From positions 10,290-66,046 of the forward strand of contig JAJVHV010000026.1 in NCBI GenBank assembly GCA_022072445.1: DNA of 55,757 nt, in the 5' to 3' direction. The translations under genes were made by a program, and so were the position numbers. The notes beneath the pieces are model-generated. The model did no database searches. It was not told where the DNA came from and was given only the letters and a program-made list of their open reading frames with translations. Shown here piece by piece: positions 8,778 through 16,960 of the stretch. How positions within the stretch are numbered: the stretch's first letter is position 1; each line of letters begins with the position of its first letter. Source of the stretch: Phycisphaerae bacterium. GTDB taxonomy: Bacteria > Planctomycetota > Phycisphaerae > UBA1845 > Fen-1342.

Positions 8778-9686
8778 ATGAAATCCACCCACGTCACCAA
8801 CAACCCGCAGGGCGGCACTACCGCCGGCGGAAACGGCGACGGCGAGGCCCCTGGCTGGCGCGAGAGCGTGGTCGACCTCTCGGCGAAGGTCGCCGTCGTC
8901 ACCGGCGGGGCGCGCGGCATCGGCTGGTCCACGTGCATCGCGCTGGCCCGCGAGGGTATCCGCGCCGTCGGCGTGGTCGACATGGCCGAGGACCTGCCCG
9001 CCAGCGTCGAGCAGCTCAACGCCAAGCTCGGCCGAAGCGTTCTGATCCCCTATCGCGGTGACGTCACCAACGGCGACTTCCGTCGCCAGGTTTTCGCCGA
9101 CCTCGAAAAACGCTTCGGTTGCGTTTCGATCTGCGTGCCCGCCGCCGGCATCACGCGCGACGCGCTTGCGGTGCGCGTCAACAAGGACACGGGCGAGCCC
9201 GAAGTCTACTCCGAGACCGACTTCCGCCGCGTGATCGAAATCGACCTCACCGCGCCGATTTACTGGAGCCTCCAGACCATCGCCAGCGTGACGCGCAGCC
9301 GGTTGCAGCGCGGCGTGAAGCGTTGGACTCCGGAGGAGCCGATCGAGGGCTGCATCATATTGATCGGCTCGGTTTCCTCGACCGGAAACCGCGGTCAGAT
9401 CTCCTACGCCACCGCCAAGGCCGGACTGGAAGGTGCTCAGGCCACGCTCGCCGCCGAGGCCATCTATCACGGCGTGCGCTGCGCGATCATTCACCCGGGC
9501 TACACCGACACGGCGATGGTCCGCGCCCTGGGCGAGGACTACATCAATTCGCGCATCCTGCCGCAGACGCAGCTCAACCGGCTGATCCGGCCCGAGGAGA
9601 TCGCGCACGCGATCGTCTTCATGATCCGCAACGCGGCCGTCAGCGGGCAACTCTGGGTCGACGCCGGCTGGCACCCGGCGGCCTGA
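8778..9686 (+). CDS. phaB: SDR-family reductase, probable acetoacetyl-CoA reductase
   Basis: Likely reduces acetoacetyl-CoA to (R)-3-hydroxybutyryl-CoA with NADPH. The Rossmann motif TGGARGIG lies at about residue 40. The catalytic serine lies in IGSVSSTGN, and Tyr-Lys in ISYATAKAGL. The C-terminus SGQLWVDAGW is typical of FabG/PhaB. The protein has 302 residues, about 50 more than PhaB. The excess is an N-terminal Gly/Asn-rich extension of about 35 residues and a loop of about 20 residues near residue 180. The ATG at 8778 has GGAG 9 bases upstream. Function is inferred mainly from its place as the last gene of the pha cluster. A generic ketoacyl reductase is the alternative. Confidence 0.8.
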   Translation: MKSTHVTNNPQGGTTAGGNGDGEAPGWRESVVDLSAKVAVVTGGARGIGWSTCIALAREGIRAVGVVDMAEDLPASVEQLNAKLGRSVLIPYRGDVTNGDFRRQVFADLEKRFGCVSICVPAAGITRDALAVRVNKDTGEPEVYSETDFRRVIEIDLTAPIYWSLQTIASVTRSRLQRGVKRWTPEEPIEGCIILIGSVSSTGNRGQISYATAKAGLEGAQATLAAEAIYHGVRCAIIHPGYTDTAMVRALGEDYINSRILPQTQLNRLIRPEEIAHAIVFMIRNAAVSGQLWVDAGWHPAA

Positions 9687-9750
9687 CAGGTCGCGAATCT
9701 GATCGGCGCCTTGGCGAACAGACCGCGCCTCGCGGCGAGCACTCCCAAAA

Positions 9751-9822
9751 AGCGGGCGACGGGACTCGAACCCGCAACATTCAGCTTGGAAGGCTGATAC
9801 TCTACCATTGAGCTACACCCGC
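9751..9822 (-). tRNA. tRNA-Gly (anticodon TCC)
   Basis: On the minus strand a full cloverleaf can be drawn. The acceptor GCGGGTG pairs with CGCCCGC, the D arm contains AGCTCAATGGTAGAGT, the anticodon stem TCAGC/GCTGA holds loop CTTCCAA (anticodon TCC), and the T arm is GCGGGTTCGAGTCCCGT. CCA is not encoded. A run of five Ts follows the 3' end and may terminate transcription. Confidence 0.96.
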
Positions 9823-9943
9823 GTGTCCGCCGAATTGTATCATCGGCGCCGCGCTCCTGTCACTCTCGGACGAAGCCGCACCCGCCGGCGCCGAGGCCTG
9901 GCGTCCCAGGCGCCAATTCAGGAAGTGCGACCGAAGCGCAGCA

Positions 9944-11374
9944 TTACCGCTGTGATGTCGGCGGCCGGCCGCGCAGATACTGGTCGATCGAGGCCGCCGC
10001 CCGCTTGCCGTCGCCCATCGCCAGAATCACCGTCGCCGACCCGCGGGCGATGTCGCCGCCGGCGTAGACGCCAGGCTTGCTGGTCGCTCCGGCTTCATCC
10101 ACCTCGATGTAGCCCCACTTGTTGAGCTTCAGGTCCGGCGTGGTCGACGTCAGCAGCGGATTGGCTCTGGTGCCGATCGCCATGATCACCAGGTCGGAGT
10201 CGATCACGAATTCGGATCCTCGAATGGGCACCGGCCGCCGCCGGCCGGAGTCGTCCGGCTCGCCCAGCTCCATCCGCACGCACTGCAAGCCCCGGACCCA
10301 GCCGTCTTCGCTGCCCAGCACGCGAATCGGGTTGCACAGCAACTCAAAGACGATGCCCTCGTCCTCGGCGTGATGGACCTCCTCGACCCGCGCCGGCATC
10401 TCCGCCCGGCTGCGGCGGTAGACCAGCGTCGCTTCTTTGGCGCCGAGGCGCTTCGCGGTTCGGACGGAGTCCATCGCGACGTTCCCGCCCCCGACGACCG
10501 CGACGCGCTCGCCGCGGATGATGGGCGTGTCGAATCTGGGGAATTCGTACGCCCGCATCAGGTTGGAGCGCGTCAGATATTCATTGGCGGAATAGACGCC
10601 CTTGAGGTTCTCGCCCGGGATGTTCATGAACACCGGCAGCCCCGCGCCATTGGCGACGAAGACGGCGTCGTAGCCCTCTTCTTTGAGCAGCTCATCGATG
10701 GTGAATGTGCGGCCGATGACCACGTTGCACACGATCTTGACGCCCATCTGGCGCAGTCGATCCACCTCGGCGTCGATGATGTGATTGGGAAGGCGGAACT
10801 CCGGAATGCCGTAGGTGAGCACGCCGCCGGGCTGGTGCAGGGCCTCAAAGACGGTGACGTCGTGGCCTTTGCGGGCCAGCTCGCCCGAGCACGTCAGGCC
10901 GGCCGGGCCCGAGCCGACGACGGCGACGCGATAGCCGGTGGGAGGCGCGACCAATTGCCTGATGTCGAGGTTTTCGCGCGCCCAGTCAGCGACGAAGCGC
11001 TCCAGGTGACCGATCGCGACGGGTTGCCCGTTCTTGCCCTTGGCGCGAATGCAGAGCTGCTCGCATTGCTCCTCTTGCGGGCAGACGCGCCCGGTGATGC
11101 CCGGCAGCGCATTGGCCGCCAGCAGCAACTCCGCGGCGCCCTTCAAGTCGCCCGCGGAGACTCTTTCAAGAAAACCGGGAATGTCGATCCCGACCGGGCA
11201 GCCGCCAACGCACTTGCTGTCCTTGCACTGAAGGCAGCGATCGGCCTCCAGCGCGGCGAGGCTCTGATGGTAGCCCAGATTGACCTCGTGAAAGTCGCGG
11301 TTGCGCACGTCGGGCGCTCGTTCCGGCATCTTCTGCCGGGCGATCGCCATCCGTTCTCTCGCAGTCAGGGGCAT
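9944..11374 (-). CDS. NfnB-like / glutamate synthase small-subunit family oxidoreductase
   Basis: A flavin and iron-sulfur NAD(P)H oxidoreductase of 476 residues. The N-terminal domain has clustered cysteines (CLQCKDSKCVGGCPVG and CPQEEQCEQLC) for [4Fe-4S] centres. Two Rossmann motifs follow (VVGSGPAGLT for FAD, VVGGGNVAMDS for NADPH), and the C-terminus has the FAD motif GVYAGGDIARG. Glutamate synthase small subunits look the same. However, the upstream gene on the same strand encodes a DHODB-like protein, and this pairing defines NfnAB, the NADH-dependent ferredoxin:NADP oxidoreductase, or the related sulfide dehydrogenase SudAB. No glutamate synthase large subunit is present. The gap between the pair is 102 bases. 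Confidence 0.85.
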   Translation of the reverse strand: MPLTARERMAIARQKMPERAPDVRNRDFHEVNLGYHQSLAALEADRCLQCKDSKCVGGCPVGIDIPGFLERVSAGDLKGAAELLLAANALPGITGRVCPQEEQCEQLCIRAKGKNGQPVAIGHLERFVADWARENLDIRQLVAPPTGYRVAVVGSGPAGLTCSGELARKGHDVTVFEALHQPGGVLTYGIPEFRLPNHIIDAEVDRLRQMGVKIVCNVVIGRTFTIDELLKEEGYDAVFVANGAGLPVFMNIPGENLKGVYSANEYLTRSNLMRAYEFPRFDTPIIRGERVAVVGGGNVAMDSVRTAKRLGAKEATLVYRRSRAEMPARVEEVHHAEDEGIVFELLCNPIRVLGSEDGWVRGLQCVRMELGEPDDSGRRRPVPIRGSEFVIDSDLVIMAIGTRANPLLTSTTPDLKLNKWGYIEVDEAGATSKPGVYAGGDIARGSATVILAMGDGKRAAASIDQYLRGRPPTSQR

Positions 11375-11476
11375 CGAAGTTCGACCTCACATCTCGGGCC
11401 AATCACGCGGCGGTGCTTTGATTGGGGTATTGCGAACCGCATACACGCCAGCACCCGCGGCGCTACGGATCGTCCG

Positions 11477-12376
11477 TCATGTGGCCATATCGCATTCGTG
11501 TTCCATCCGATCCAGCGCCAGCTTCTCCTGCACGCGATACGCAGTCAGACGGTCGGCCAGCTCGGCGAAGTTGACCGCGTGGCCGTCGAACTCGGGGCCG
11601 TCGACACACGCGAACTTCGCCTGGCCGTCGATCGTCACGCGGCAGCCGCCGCACATGCCCGTGCCGTCCACCATGATCGGGTTCAGCGAGACAATCGTCT
11701 TGATGCCCGCCGGGCGCGTCAGCTCGGCGATGGCTTTCATCATTGGCACGGGCCCCGCACAGTAGACCACTTCAACCGGGCGGCACGCGGCGCCTGCATT
11801 CGCGTGCCGCTCTGGGGCGATGGAACTCTCGCGCCGCCGCCGTGCTGGGTCGATCAACTCTCGAAGCTTGTCAGCGACGGTCCCTCTGAAACCGTAGCTG
11901 CCGTCGTCCGTGCAGGCGTACACCACGTCGCAGACATTCCGCAGCTCAGCTTCCAGCACGACCAGCTCGCGCGTCCGGCCGCCGGTGATCGCCGAAACAA
12001 AGCTGCCTCCGTCGCGCAGCGTCTGCGCCAGCGGGTAGATGACGGCAGTTCCGACACCGCCGCCGACCAGCACGGCGTGAGCGGCCTTGATGATCTCGGT
12101 CGGGTTGCCAAGCGGACCCATCACGTCGCTGATGGTGTCGCCGGCGTTCTTTTTGCAGAGTTCGCGCGTCGTCTTCCCGATCGCCTTGACGATCAGCTCG
12201 ATCGTGCCGGCGGCCCGATCGGCGTTCGCCATGGTCAGCGGAATGCGTTCCCCAGTCTCACTCAGGCGGATGATGACGAACTGCCCCGGCTGGCGGTGTC
12301 TGGCGACCAGGGGTGCGTCGATTCGGAAGCACTTCACGTCAGACGCAAGCTGCCGCGCGTCGAGAATCCGGAACAT
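11477..12376 (-). CDS. NfnA-like ferredoxin-NADP reductase subunit (DHODB/PyrK fold)
   Basis: A 299-residue FAD and [2Fe-2S] protein. The N-terminal beta barrel carries the flavin-binding segment IPLTMANAD after GQFVIIRL. The NAD-binding part has VLVGGGVGTAVIYPLA and YCAGPVPMMKA. The C-terminal region GMCGGCRVTIDG plus a cysteine about ten residues on (KFACVDG) ligates [2Fe-2S]. The family transfers electrons between NADH and the partner flavoprotein encoded just downstream. The ATG has GGAGA about 8 bases upstream. A variable Arg-rich insert of about 25 residues lies near residue 190, which is unusual. Standalone dihydroorotate dehydrogenase electron-transfer subunit is the alternative. Confidence 0.85.
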   Translation of the reverse strand: MFRILDARQLASDVKCFRIDAPLVARHRQPGQFVIIRLSETGERIPLTMANADRAAGTIELIVKAIGKTTRELCKKNAGDTISDVMGPLGNPTEIIKAAHAVLVGGGVGTAVIYPLAQTLRDGGSFVSAITGGRTRELVVLEAELRNVCDVVYACTDDGSYGFRGTVADKLRELIDPARRRRESSIAPERHANAGAACRPVEVVYCAGPVPMMKAIAELTRPAGIKTIVSLNPIMVDGTGMCGGCRVTIDGQAKFACVDGPEFDGHAVNFAELADRLTAYRVQEKLALDRMEHECDMAT

Positions 12377-12548
12377 CCGCCGCTCTCCAGGATCATCCCT
12401 TCATTCGCCGCGCGGTGAGACGGGCGCGCGGCAGAACGGAATGGAGAGCAATCCTCGTGCCACTGGTGGGGATTTCGAGCTCCAGCGCGGGCCTGCGCGG
12501 ACACAGCCGCAGTCCCCCACGTTTCCTAATCCCTTGGCCCCACGGGCG

Positions 12549-13751
12549 TTACCCGCCGCCGACCTGCCGCGCCTGAATGCGATTGAGCTTCAAGTCCAAT
12601 ATTTCGACGCTCTCGGCGAAAGGCGGCTCGGTCAAGCGCTCGGCCAGCGTCTGAGCCGCGATCTTGGCGCGCAGCCGGAACGTACCGATCGACTTGCCGA
12701 ATTCGCCGTTGACGCTGTCGACGCCCTTCAGCTCGCCGAGCGCCTTCTTGATTTTCACGAACGTCTTGAAATCGAGTTTCTCGATTTCCAGCTCGATCTC
12801 GCCTCCGGCGCTGATCTGCGTGGCCCACTGCTCCATCACGCTCTCGAACAGTTTCTGAGCCAGGGCGGGGCGCGTCCGCCGCCCGCCGGCGTCGGGCAAG
12901 GCCGCCTCGGCCAGCGCCACGCGGGCCGCCTGCGGGCTGAACTCGCGCCGCGAGCGGGCGCCCTTGCGCGTCAGCGGCAGCGACTCGCTGGCCAGCAGCT
13001 TTCCGGTATCCGTGTAATACACCCGCGCCAGCGCGTCGCAGTTGTAAAACGTCGCCGGCACGCCATAGAGATCTTCCATTCCCGCGCGGTTGGCGTTGGC
13101 CGCCCCGCGGATGAAGATGTGCGCGTGCGCGTCCTTGGCGATGGCCTGCATCTTCGCGACGTTGTCGCCGCGGGCCGCGTCCTCGAACTCGCGGCGCTTC
13201 GCGTCGTCGATGCCGCGCCGCGCGACAACGTCGAAGCCGGCCTTGACGAACATCTCCTCCAGCCGGCTCTCGACGATCGACTCGGCCTGCGCGGCGCCGT
13301 CGATCGTCTCGTCGATCCAGACCAGGATTTTCGGCCGGCCGAGCTGGTCCAGCACGTTCTGCACTTCCCCCCACGCGGCCACCACGGCGCTGGGGCTGAC
13401 CTCGGCGTCGATCGTGACCGAAAACAGGCCGCCCGCCGCCTCGCCCTCCTTGACGATTTTGTAGCTGCTGACGATCCCCGCGGAACGGCTGTAGATCGTG
13501 TCGCGCAGCAAGGCGAAATTCTCCGCGGTCGAGAATGACGCGATCTGCGCACCGGCGCCCTGCTCCAGCGCCTTGCGCAGGGCCTGCTTCAGCGCGTCGT
13601 CACGGTCATAGCCTTCCGCGGTCACCGTCACGCGGGCGCGCTTCGCCTCCGCCTGCGGCCCATCCGGCGGCGCGGGCGGAGGCGCGGTGTCCTGCGCGCA
13701 TGCACAGACCGCACATACCACCAACACCGTTGAAATGCCGATGCGTTTCAC
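12549..13751 (-). CDS. secreted protein with LPP20/FlgT-like N-terminal domain
   Basis: The GTG at 13751 gives 400 residues, starts with a signal peptide (VKRIGISTVLVVCAVCACAQ) and has GGAGA about 8 bases upstream. It overlaps the previous gene's stop by 4 bases (GTGA). Residues about 35-115 show the pattern of LPP20 and FlgT domains: a strand, then DRDDALKQALRKALEQGAG, then an SYKIVKEG strand. The rest alternates strands and helices and may be a FlgT-like middle and C-terminal domain. FlgT supports the flagellar motor in Vibrio. Whether this protein is flagellar is unknown, because the nearest flagellar genes are over 20 kb away. Confidence 0.72.
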   Translation of the reverse strand: MKRIGISTVLVVCAVCACAQDTAPPPAPPDGPQAEAKRARVTVTAEGYDRDDALKQALRKALEQGAGAQIASFSTAENFALLRDTIYSRSAGIVSSYKIVKEGEAAGGLFSVTIDAEVSPSAVVAAWGEVQNVLDQLGRPKILVWIDETIDGAAQAESIVESRLEEMFVKAGFDVVARRGIDDAKRREFEDAARGDNVAKMQAIAKDAHAHIFIRGAANANRAGMEDLYGVPATFYNCDALARVYYTDTGKLLASESLPLTRKGARSRREFSPQAARVALAEAALPDAGGRRTRPALAQKLFESVMEQWATQISAGGEIELEIEKLDFKTFVKIKKALGELKGVDSVNGEFGKSIGTFRLRAKIAAQTLAERLTEPPFAESVEILDLKLNRIQARQVGGG

Positions 13752-15016
13752 GGTTTGCTCTCCGACGGTCGCGAGGTCGGCGGATCGACCTCGATGATTT
13801 CCATGCCACGCCGCAGAAGCGCCCACAACCGGGCGAGCGGCAGCTCAACATCGACTTCGACAGCTTCGTCGGTCGTCCGCGGTCCGCCGACGACCCGTCC
13901 GCCACCCAGAAAGATGACGACGTCGTCCTTGAGATCGGCACGATATCCCAGCAAGCGCGCGACCGAGACGCCTGGAGACACTTCGAGCCCCTCGACCTGC
14001 CGGCGGAGTGCGTCGAGTGCGTCGAACCGCGCCGCCGCCGCCCGGTCCGCCGGCGCCGGCGCCTCCGCCGTCTGGCAACGGCCGACGGCGCGAAGCGTTG
14101 TCTCCGCCCACGCCGGCCGATCCAGTTCGATTTCTCGAAAACGCGGCGTCAGCCGGAATTTCTCGGGCGGCGTCGCCATGCCGCTGGCGCGAAGCTCGCT
14201 GACGCCCGCGACCAGCGCCATTTCGCGAAAGTCGCTGGCCCGAATGTCGCCCGCGCGGTATTCCGCCGCGTGCACGTCGGTCAGCACGCGGATGAGTTCG
14301 GGGATGGTGATCCGCGCCTCGGCCTCGACCACCTGGTCAGCAGCAAAGTTCGTCTTGACCTCCGCCGCCGTCTCGAAGCGCGAAAGGACGGCGTCGCGGA
14401 TCGCCGGACTGCTCTCGATGAACTCCGACAGTCGCCGCGCATTCGTCTGCTTCAACCGGGCCGCCTCTTCCAGCAGCGCGCGGCGTGCGTCGGCGGCGGC
14501 CGCGGAACGGGCCACGTCCAGCCCTTCCAGCGCGACGTCTTCCCAGCCCGGCGGCTTGCTCGTTTCCGCCCGTTCGGCGGCGCTGGCGCTGCCCGTGGTC
14601 CAGAGCGCCGGCCAGCGCGCCGCGGCGGCGCGGATTTCCGACTCGGCCACCGGCGAATCGCCCGCTGACGCCAGCGCACCGCGCAACACGTCCGCAAACT
14701 CGGCCGCGGCCAGCGACACGTCCACCTCGCAGGTACCGTCCGAATAGAAGCGCACCGCGCCCGTCCGGCTCCGGCCGCGAATCCACGCGCGGATGTGCCG
14801 GTCGGCGGCGACGGATCGCGCCAGCGCGGCGCCGACCGTCATGTCCGGACGCAGGGCCAGCCGTTGCACGAGGCCCAGCATCTGCGATCGCGCCCGCGCC
14901 AGCGCGACGCGCTCCAGCGTCGCCTGCTCAACCGTCGAGAGTCCTTGACCGCACGCATGTCCGAGACAGCACGCCGCGAGCAGCGCGCCGACGGCCGCGC
15001 GCCGCCGCCGCGTCAC
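13748..15016 (-). CDS. secreted LPP20/FlgT-like protein
   Basis: Residues from GTG at 15016 (422 in total) begin with an arginine-rich signal peptide ending near HACGQG. GGGAAG lies about 8 bases before this GTG. A TTG at 15094 would add 26 residues before the signal and would overlap the upstream lipoprotein gene's stop. The protein has two regions like the neighbouring triplicated protein: helix ALARARSQMLGLVQRLAL followed by FYSDGTCEVDVSLA, and a second such unit near the C-terminus (DALDALRRQVEGLEV). It shares the phrase pattern GTCEV/GSCEV with the 15314-16630 product. It overlaps the next gene by 4 bases, which indicates translational coupling. Function is unknown. Confidence 0.7.
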   Translation of the reverse strand: MTRRRRAAVGALLAACCLGHACGQGLSTVEQATLERVALARARSQMLGLVQRLALRPDMTVGAALARSVAADRHIRAWIRGRSRTGAVRFYSDGTCEVDVSLAAAEFADVLRGALASAGDSPVAESEIRAAAARWPALWTTGSASAAERAETSKPPGWEDVALEGLDVARSAAAADARRALLEEAARLKQTNARRLSEFIESSPAIRDAVLSRFETAAEVKTNFAADQVVEAEARITIPELIRVLTDVHAAEYRAGDIRASDFREMALVAGVSELRASGMATPPEKFRLTPRFREIELDRPAWAETTLRAVGRCQTAEAPAPADRAAAARFDALDALRRQVEGLEVSPGVSVARLLGYRADLKDDVVIFLGGGRVVGGPRTTDEAVEVDVELPLARLWALLRRGMEIIEVDPPTSRPSESKP

Positions 15017-15094
15017 GCACCGGTCTTCCCGGAAGGCGGCGAGGGCGGCCGCTTGCGTCGCTCGCGTTGATCGCTCGTGACCGCTCGAGATCAA

Positions 15095-15259
15095 CTATTC
15101 GACCACCATCTTGCCGGGCTTTTCCTCGACCACCTCGCCCTTGTGCGTCTCTTCATGCACGGTCACTTCGCGCTTCTCGTCCTGGCTGCATCCGGCCGGC
15201 GACAGCAGCACCAGCCCCGTCACGGCCGACAGCAGCAGACAGCGGATCGCAACTCTCAT
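15095..15259 (-). CDS. small lipoprotein (54 residues)
   Basis: A short gene with ATG at 15259 and GGGAG about 7 bases upstream. The product starts MRVAIRCLLLSAVTGLVLL, has the lipobox SPAGC with Cys24, and continues as a charged tail rich in Glu, Lys and Val. It lies between two LPP20/FlgT-like genes, 54 bases after one and directly abutting the alternative TTG start of the next. It is therefore likely part of the same envelope operon. It has no recognised family. Confidence 0.75.
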   Translation of the reverse strand: MRVAIRCLLLSAVTGLVLLSPAGCSQDEKREVTVHEETHKGEVVEEKPGKMVVE

Positions 15260-15313
15260 CGCTCACTCCCGTGGTTCCTGAACATTCGCAGATTCGGCCC
15301 CATCGCCGTGGCT

Positions 15314-16630
15314 CTACGGCTGCGAACGCGTCGTCCGCCGAATCTCCTCGTGAAACACGCGCCAGACGCGCATTCCGGGCACCGTCACCGTCACGACCGC
15401 CGTCTGCTCGGTGAAACGCGTCTTGCTGACCACCGCGTCGACCATGATCGCATCGACCTGTGTCGATATCGCGTCGTGCTGCGTCACAAACTCCTTCACC
15501 ACCGTTTCCGACGTCAGTTGCAGCCCGGCAATGTGCTCGGCGAGCCTGCGCTTGGCGTCCAGCTCCGCGGCCCGCGCGGCGCGCAGCTTGCCCTGTGCCG
15601 TCGTGATCTCCGGATCGGTGCCTTCGCCATCCACCTCGATCACCTCCGCCGCCCAGTCCGGAACGTCCTGGTGCGTTACCTGCTCGTACTTGCGGATCTG
15701 CTCCTGCGGCGGAACGCCCATGCCGGTCGCCTCGAAGTCCTTCTTGACGACCTCCTTGACGATCTTCTCGATGTCCATGCCCTTGACGTCGTCGCCCTTG
15801 TAGTGCCGGCTGTGCAGCGACTTGATCGTCGTGATCACCTGCTCGGTCGGCACGCGCAGCGTCACCTCGGCGATCAGCTCGTCGTGATGCAGAAACGTGC
15901 CAATTTCCTCGGCCCCCACCAGCGACGTGTTCATCTCCGTCGTGATCACGTCGCTCTCCGCGACAAAGTCGCGCACCTGCGTCCTGGACGTCAGCCGCAG
16001 ACCCTTGATCCGCTCCGCCATCCGCCGCATCGCGTCCATCCGCGCCGCGCGAATCGCCATCAGCCGGGCCTGCGGGCCGACCTTCAGCCAGATGTCGGGG
16101 ATCGGCGGCCTGCTCTCGGTCTTGCCGCCGGGAGGCGGTCCAAGCTGTTCGGCGACGCCCTCCGGCAGGTCGCGCGGGATGTCCTCGCGCGGCGCCCCCA
16201 TGCCGACCGCCTTGATGATTTTCTTCTCGATCTTCTGCGTCATGGATTCGAAATCGGTCGCCGTGACGCGATCGCCCTTGTAGTGCCGCGAATGCGTCTC
16301 GCGCAGCGTCTCGATCACCTTCTCAACCGTGACTTCCGCCGGCACCTCGCACGAACCGTCTTCGTACCAGGTCGGCGTGCCCAGCCGGATGCCGCGGATG
16401 AACGTGTCCACGTCCGACTTGATCTCGTCCGACTCCGTGACGAAGTCCTTGACGTACGTCCGCGCGTTGATTTGCAGGCCGTAGACGCACTCGGCCAGCT
16501 TGCGATAGGCATCCGCTTCGGCCGACCGCTTCGCCAGCAGCTTCTTTTGCGCGTCTGCCGCGTCCTGCCCGTGGGCCGATAACGCCGTGCAAGCCAGCAC
16601 GCACGCCGCCGCGATCATCCTGAAACGCAT
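15314..16630 (-). CDS. secreted protein with three LPP20-like repeats
   Basis: The ATG at 16630 gives 438 residues, with GAGGGAG about 8 bases upstream. The signal peptide is MRFRMIAAACVLACTALSAHG. Three homologous units follow at about residues 23-150, 185-300 and 330-425. Each has an Ala/Arg-rich helix (for example ELDAKRRLAEHIAGLQL), a T-V-x-x-F-V stretch and a valine-rich strand. Two units also carry SRHYKGD about 75 residues into the unit. This organisation fits repeated LPP20/FlgT N-terminal domains. It heads the secreted-protein operon. Function is unknown. An envelope or appendage role is an inference. Confidence 0.75.
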   Translation of the reverse strand: MRFRMIAAACVLACTALSAHGQDAADAQKKLLAKRSAEADAYRKLAECVYGLQINARTYVKDFVTESDEIKSDVDTFIRGIRLGTPTWYEDGSCEVPAEVTVEKVIETLRETHSRHYKGDRVTATDFESMTQKIEKKIIKAVGMGAPREDIPRDLPEGVAEQLGPPPGGKTESRPPIPDIWLKVGPQARLMAIRAARMDAMRRMAERIKGLRLTSRTQVRDFVAESDVITTEMNTSLVGAEEIGTFLHHDELIAEVTLRVPTEQVITTIKSLHSRHYKGDDVKGMDIEKIVKEVVKKDFEATGMGVPPQEQIRKYEQVTHQDVPDWAAEVIEVDGEGTDPEITTAQGKLRAARAAELDAKRRLAEHIAGLQLTSETVVKEFVTQHDAISTQVDAIMVDAVVSKTRFTEQTAVVTVTVPGMRVWRVFHEEIRRTTRSQP

Positions 16631-16960
16631 CGTTAGCTCCCTCGTGTGTTCGTCATTGGACGCCAAAGCGCCGCCAGCGCGGCGCGGCCGCGCATTTTAC
16701 CCGCCCCCGCACTGATAGACACCCGCGGCGTGTGATCGTTAGATGCGACGCCCCACATGCGGTGAAAAACGACGCCTCCGGTCGCTTTGCGGTTGCTGGC
16801 CCACCGCCGCCCACCGCGGTGAACGGGACACAATCCCCCTGCCGAGGCGCGCGTCCTTTGAAGCTCAGAACGCCTATCAGAACCCCGCACGCGAGTGCCG
16901 GGCGGCTGCACCCACCACTCGCGTGGTGGGATCTGTTGGCGGTTCCAAGCGACTGGTGCG
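16631..16960. other. intergenic region with one hairpin
   Basis: A 330-base gap between two minus-strand genes. It contains a perfect hairpin (CCCACCAC at 16911-16918, a 4-base loop, and GTGGTGGG at 16923-16930) placed about 30 bases after the cstA stop in the direction of transcription. No T-run follows, so it may be a weak or Rho-assisted terminator or a dispersed repeat. The region should also hold the promoter of the 15314-16630 gene, but I see no convincing boxes. Confidence 0.5.
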
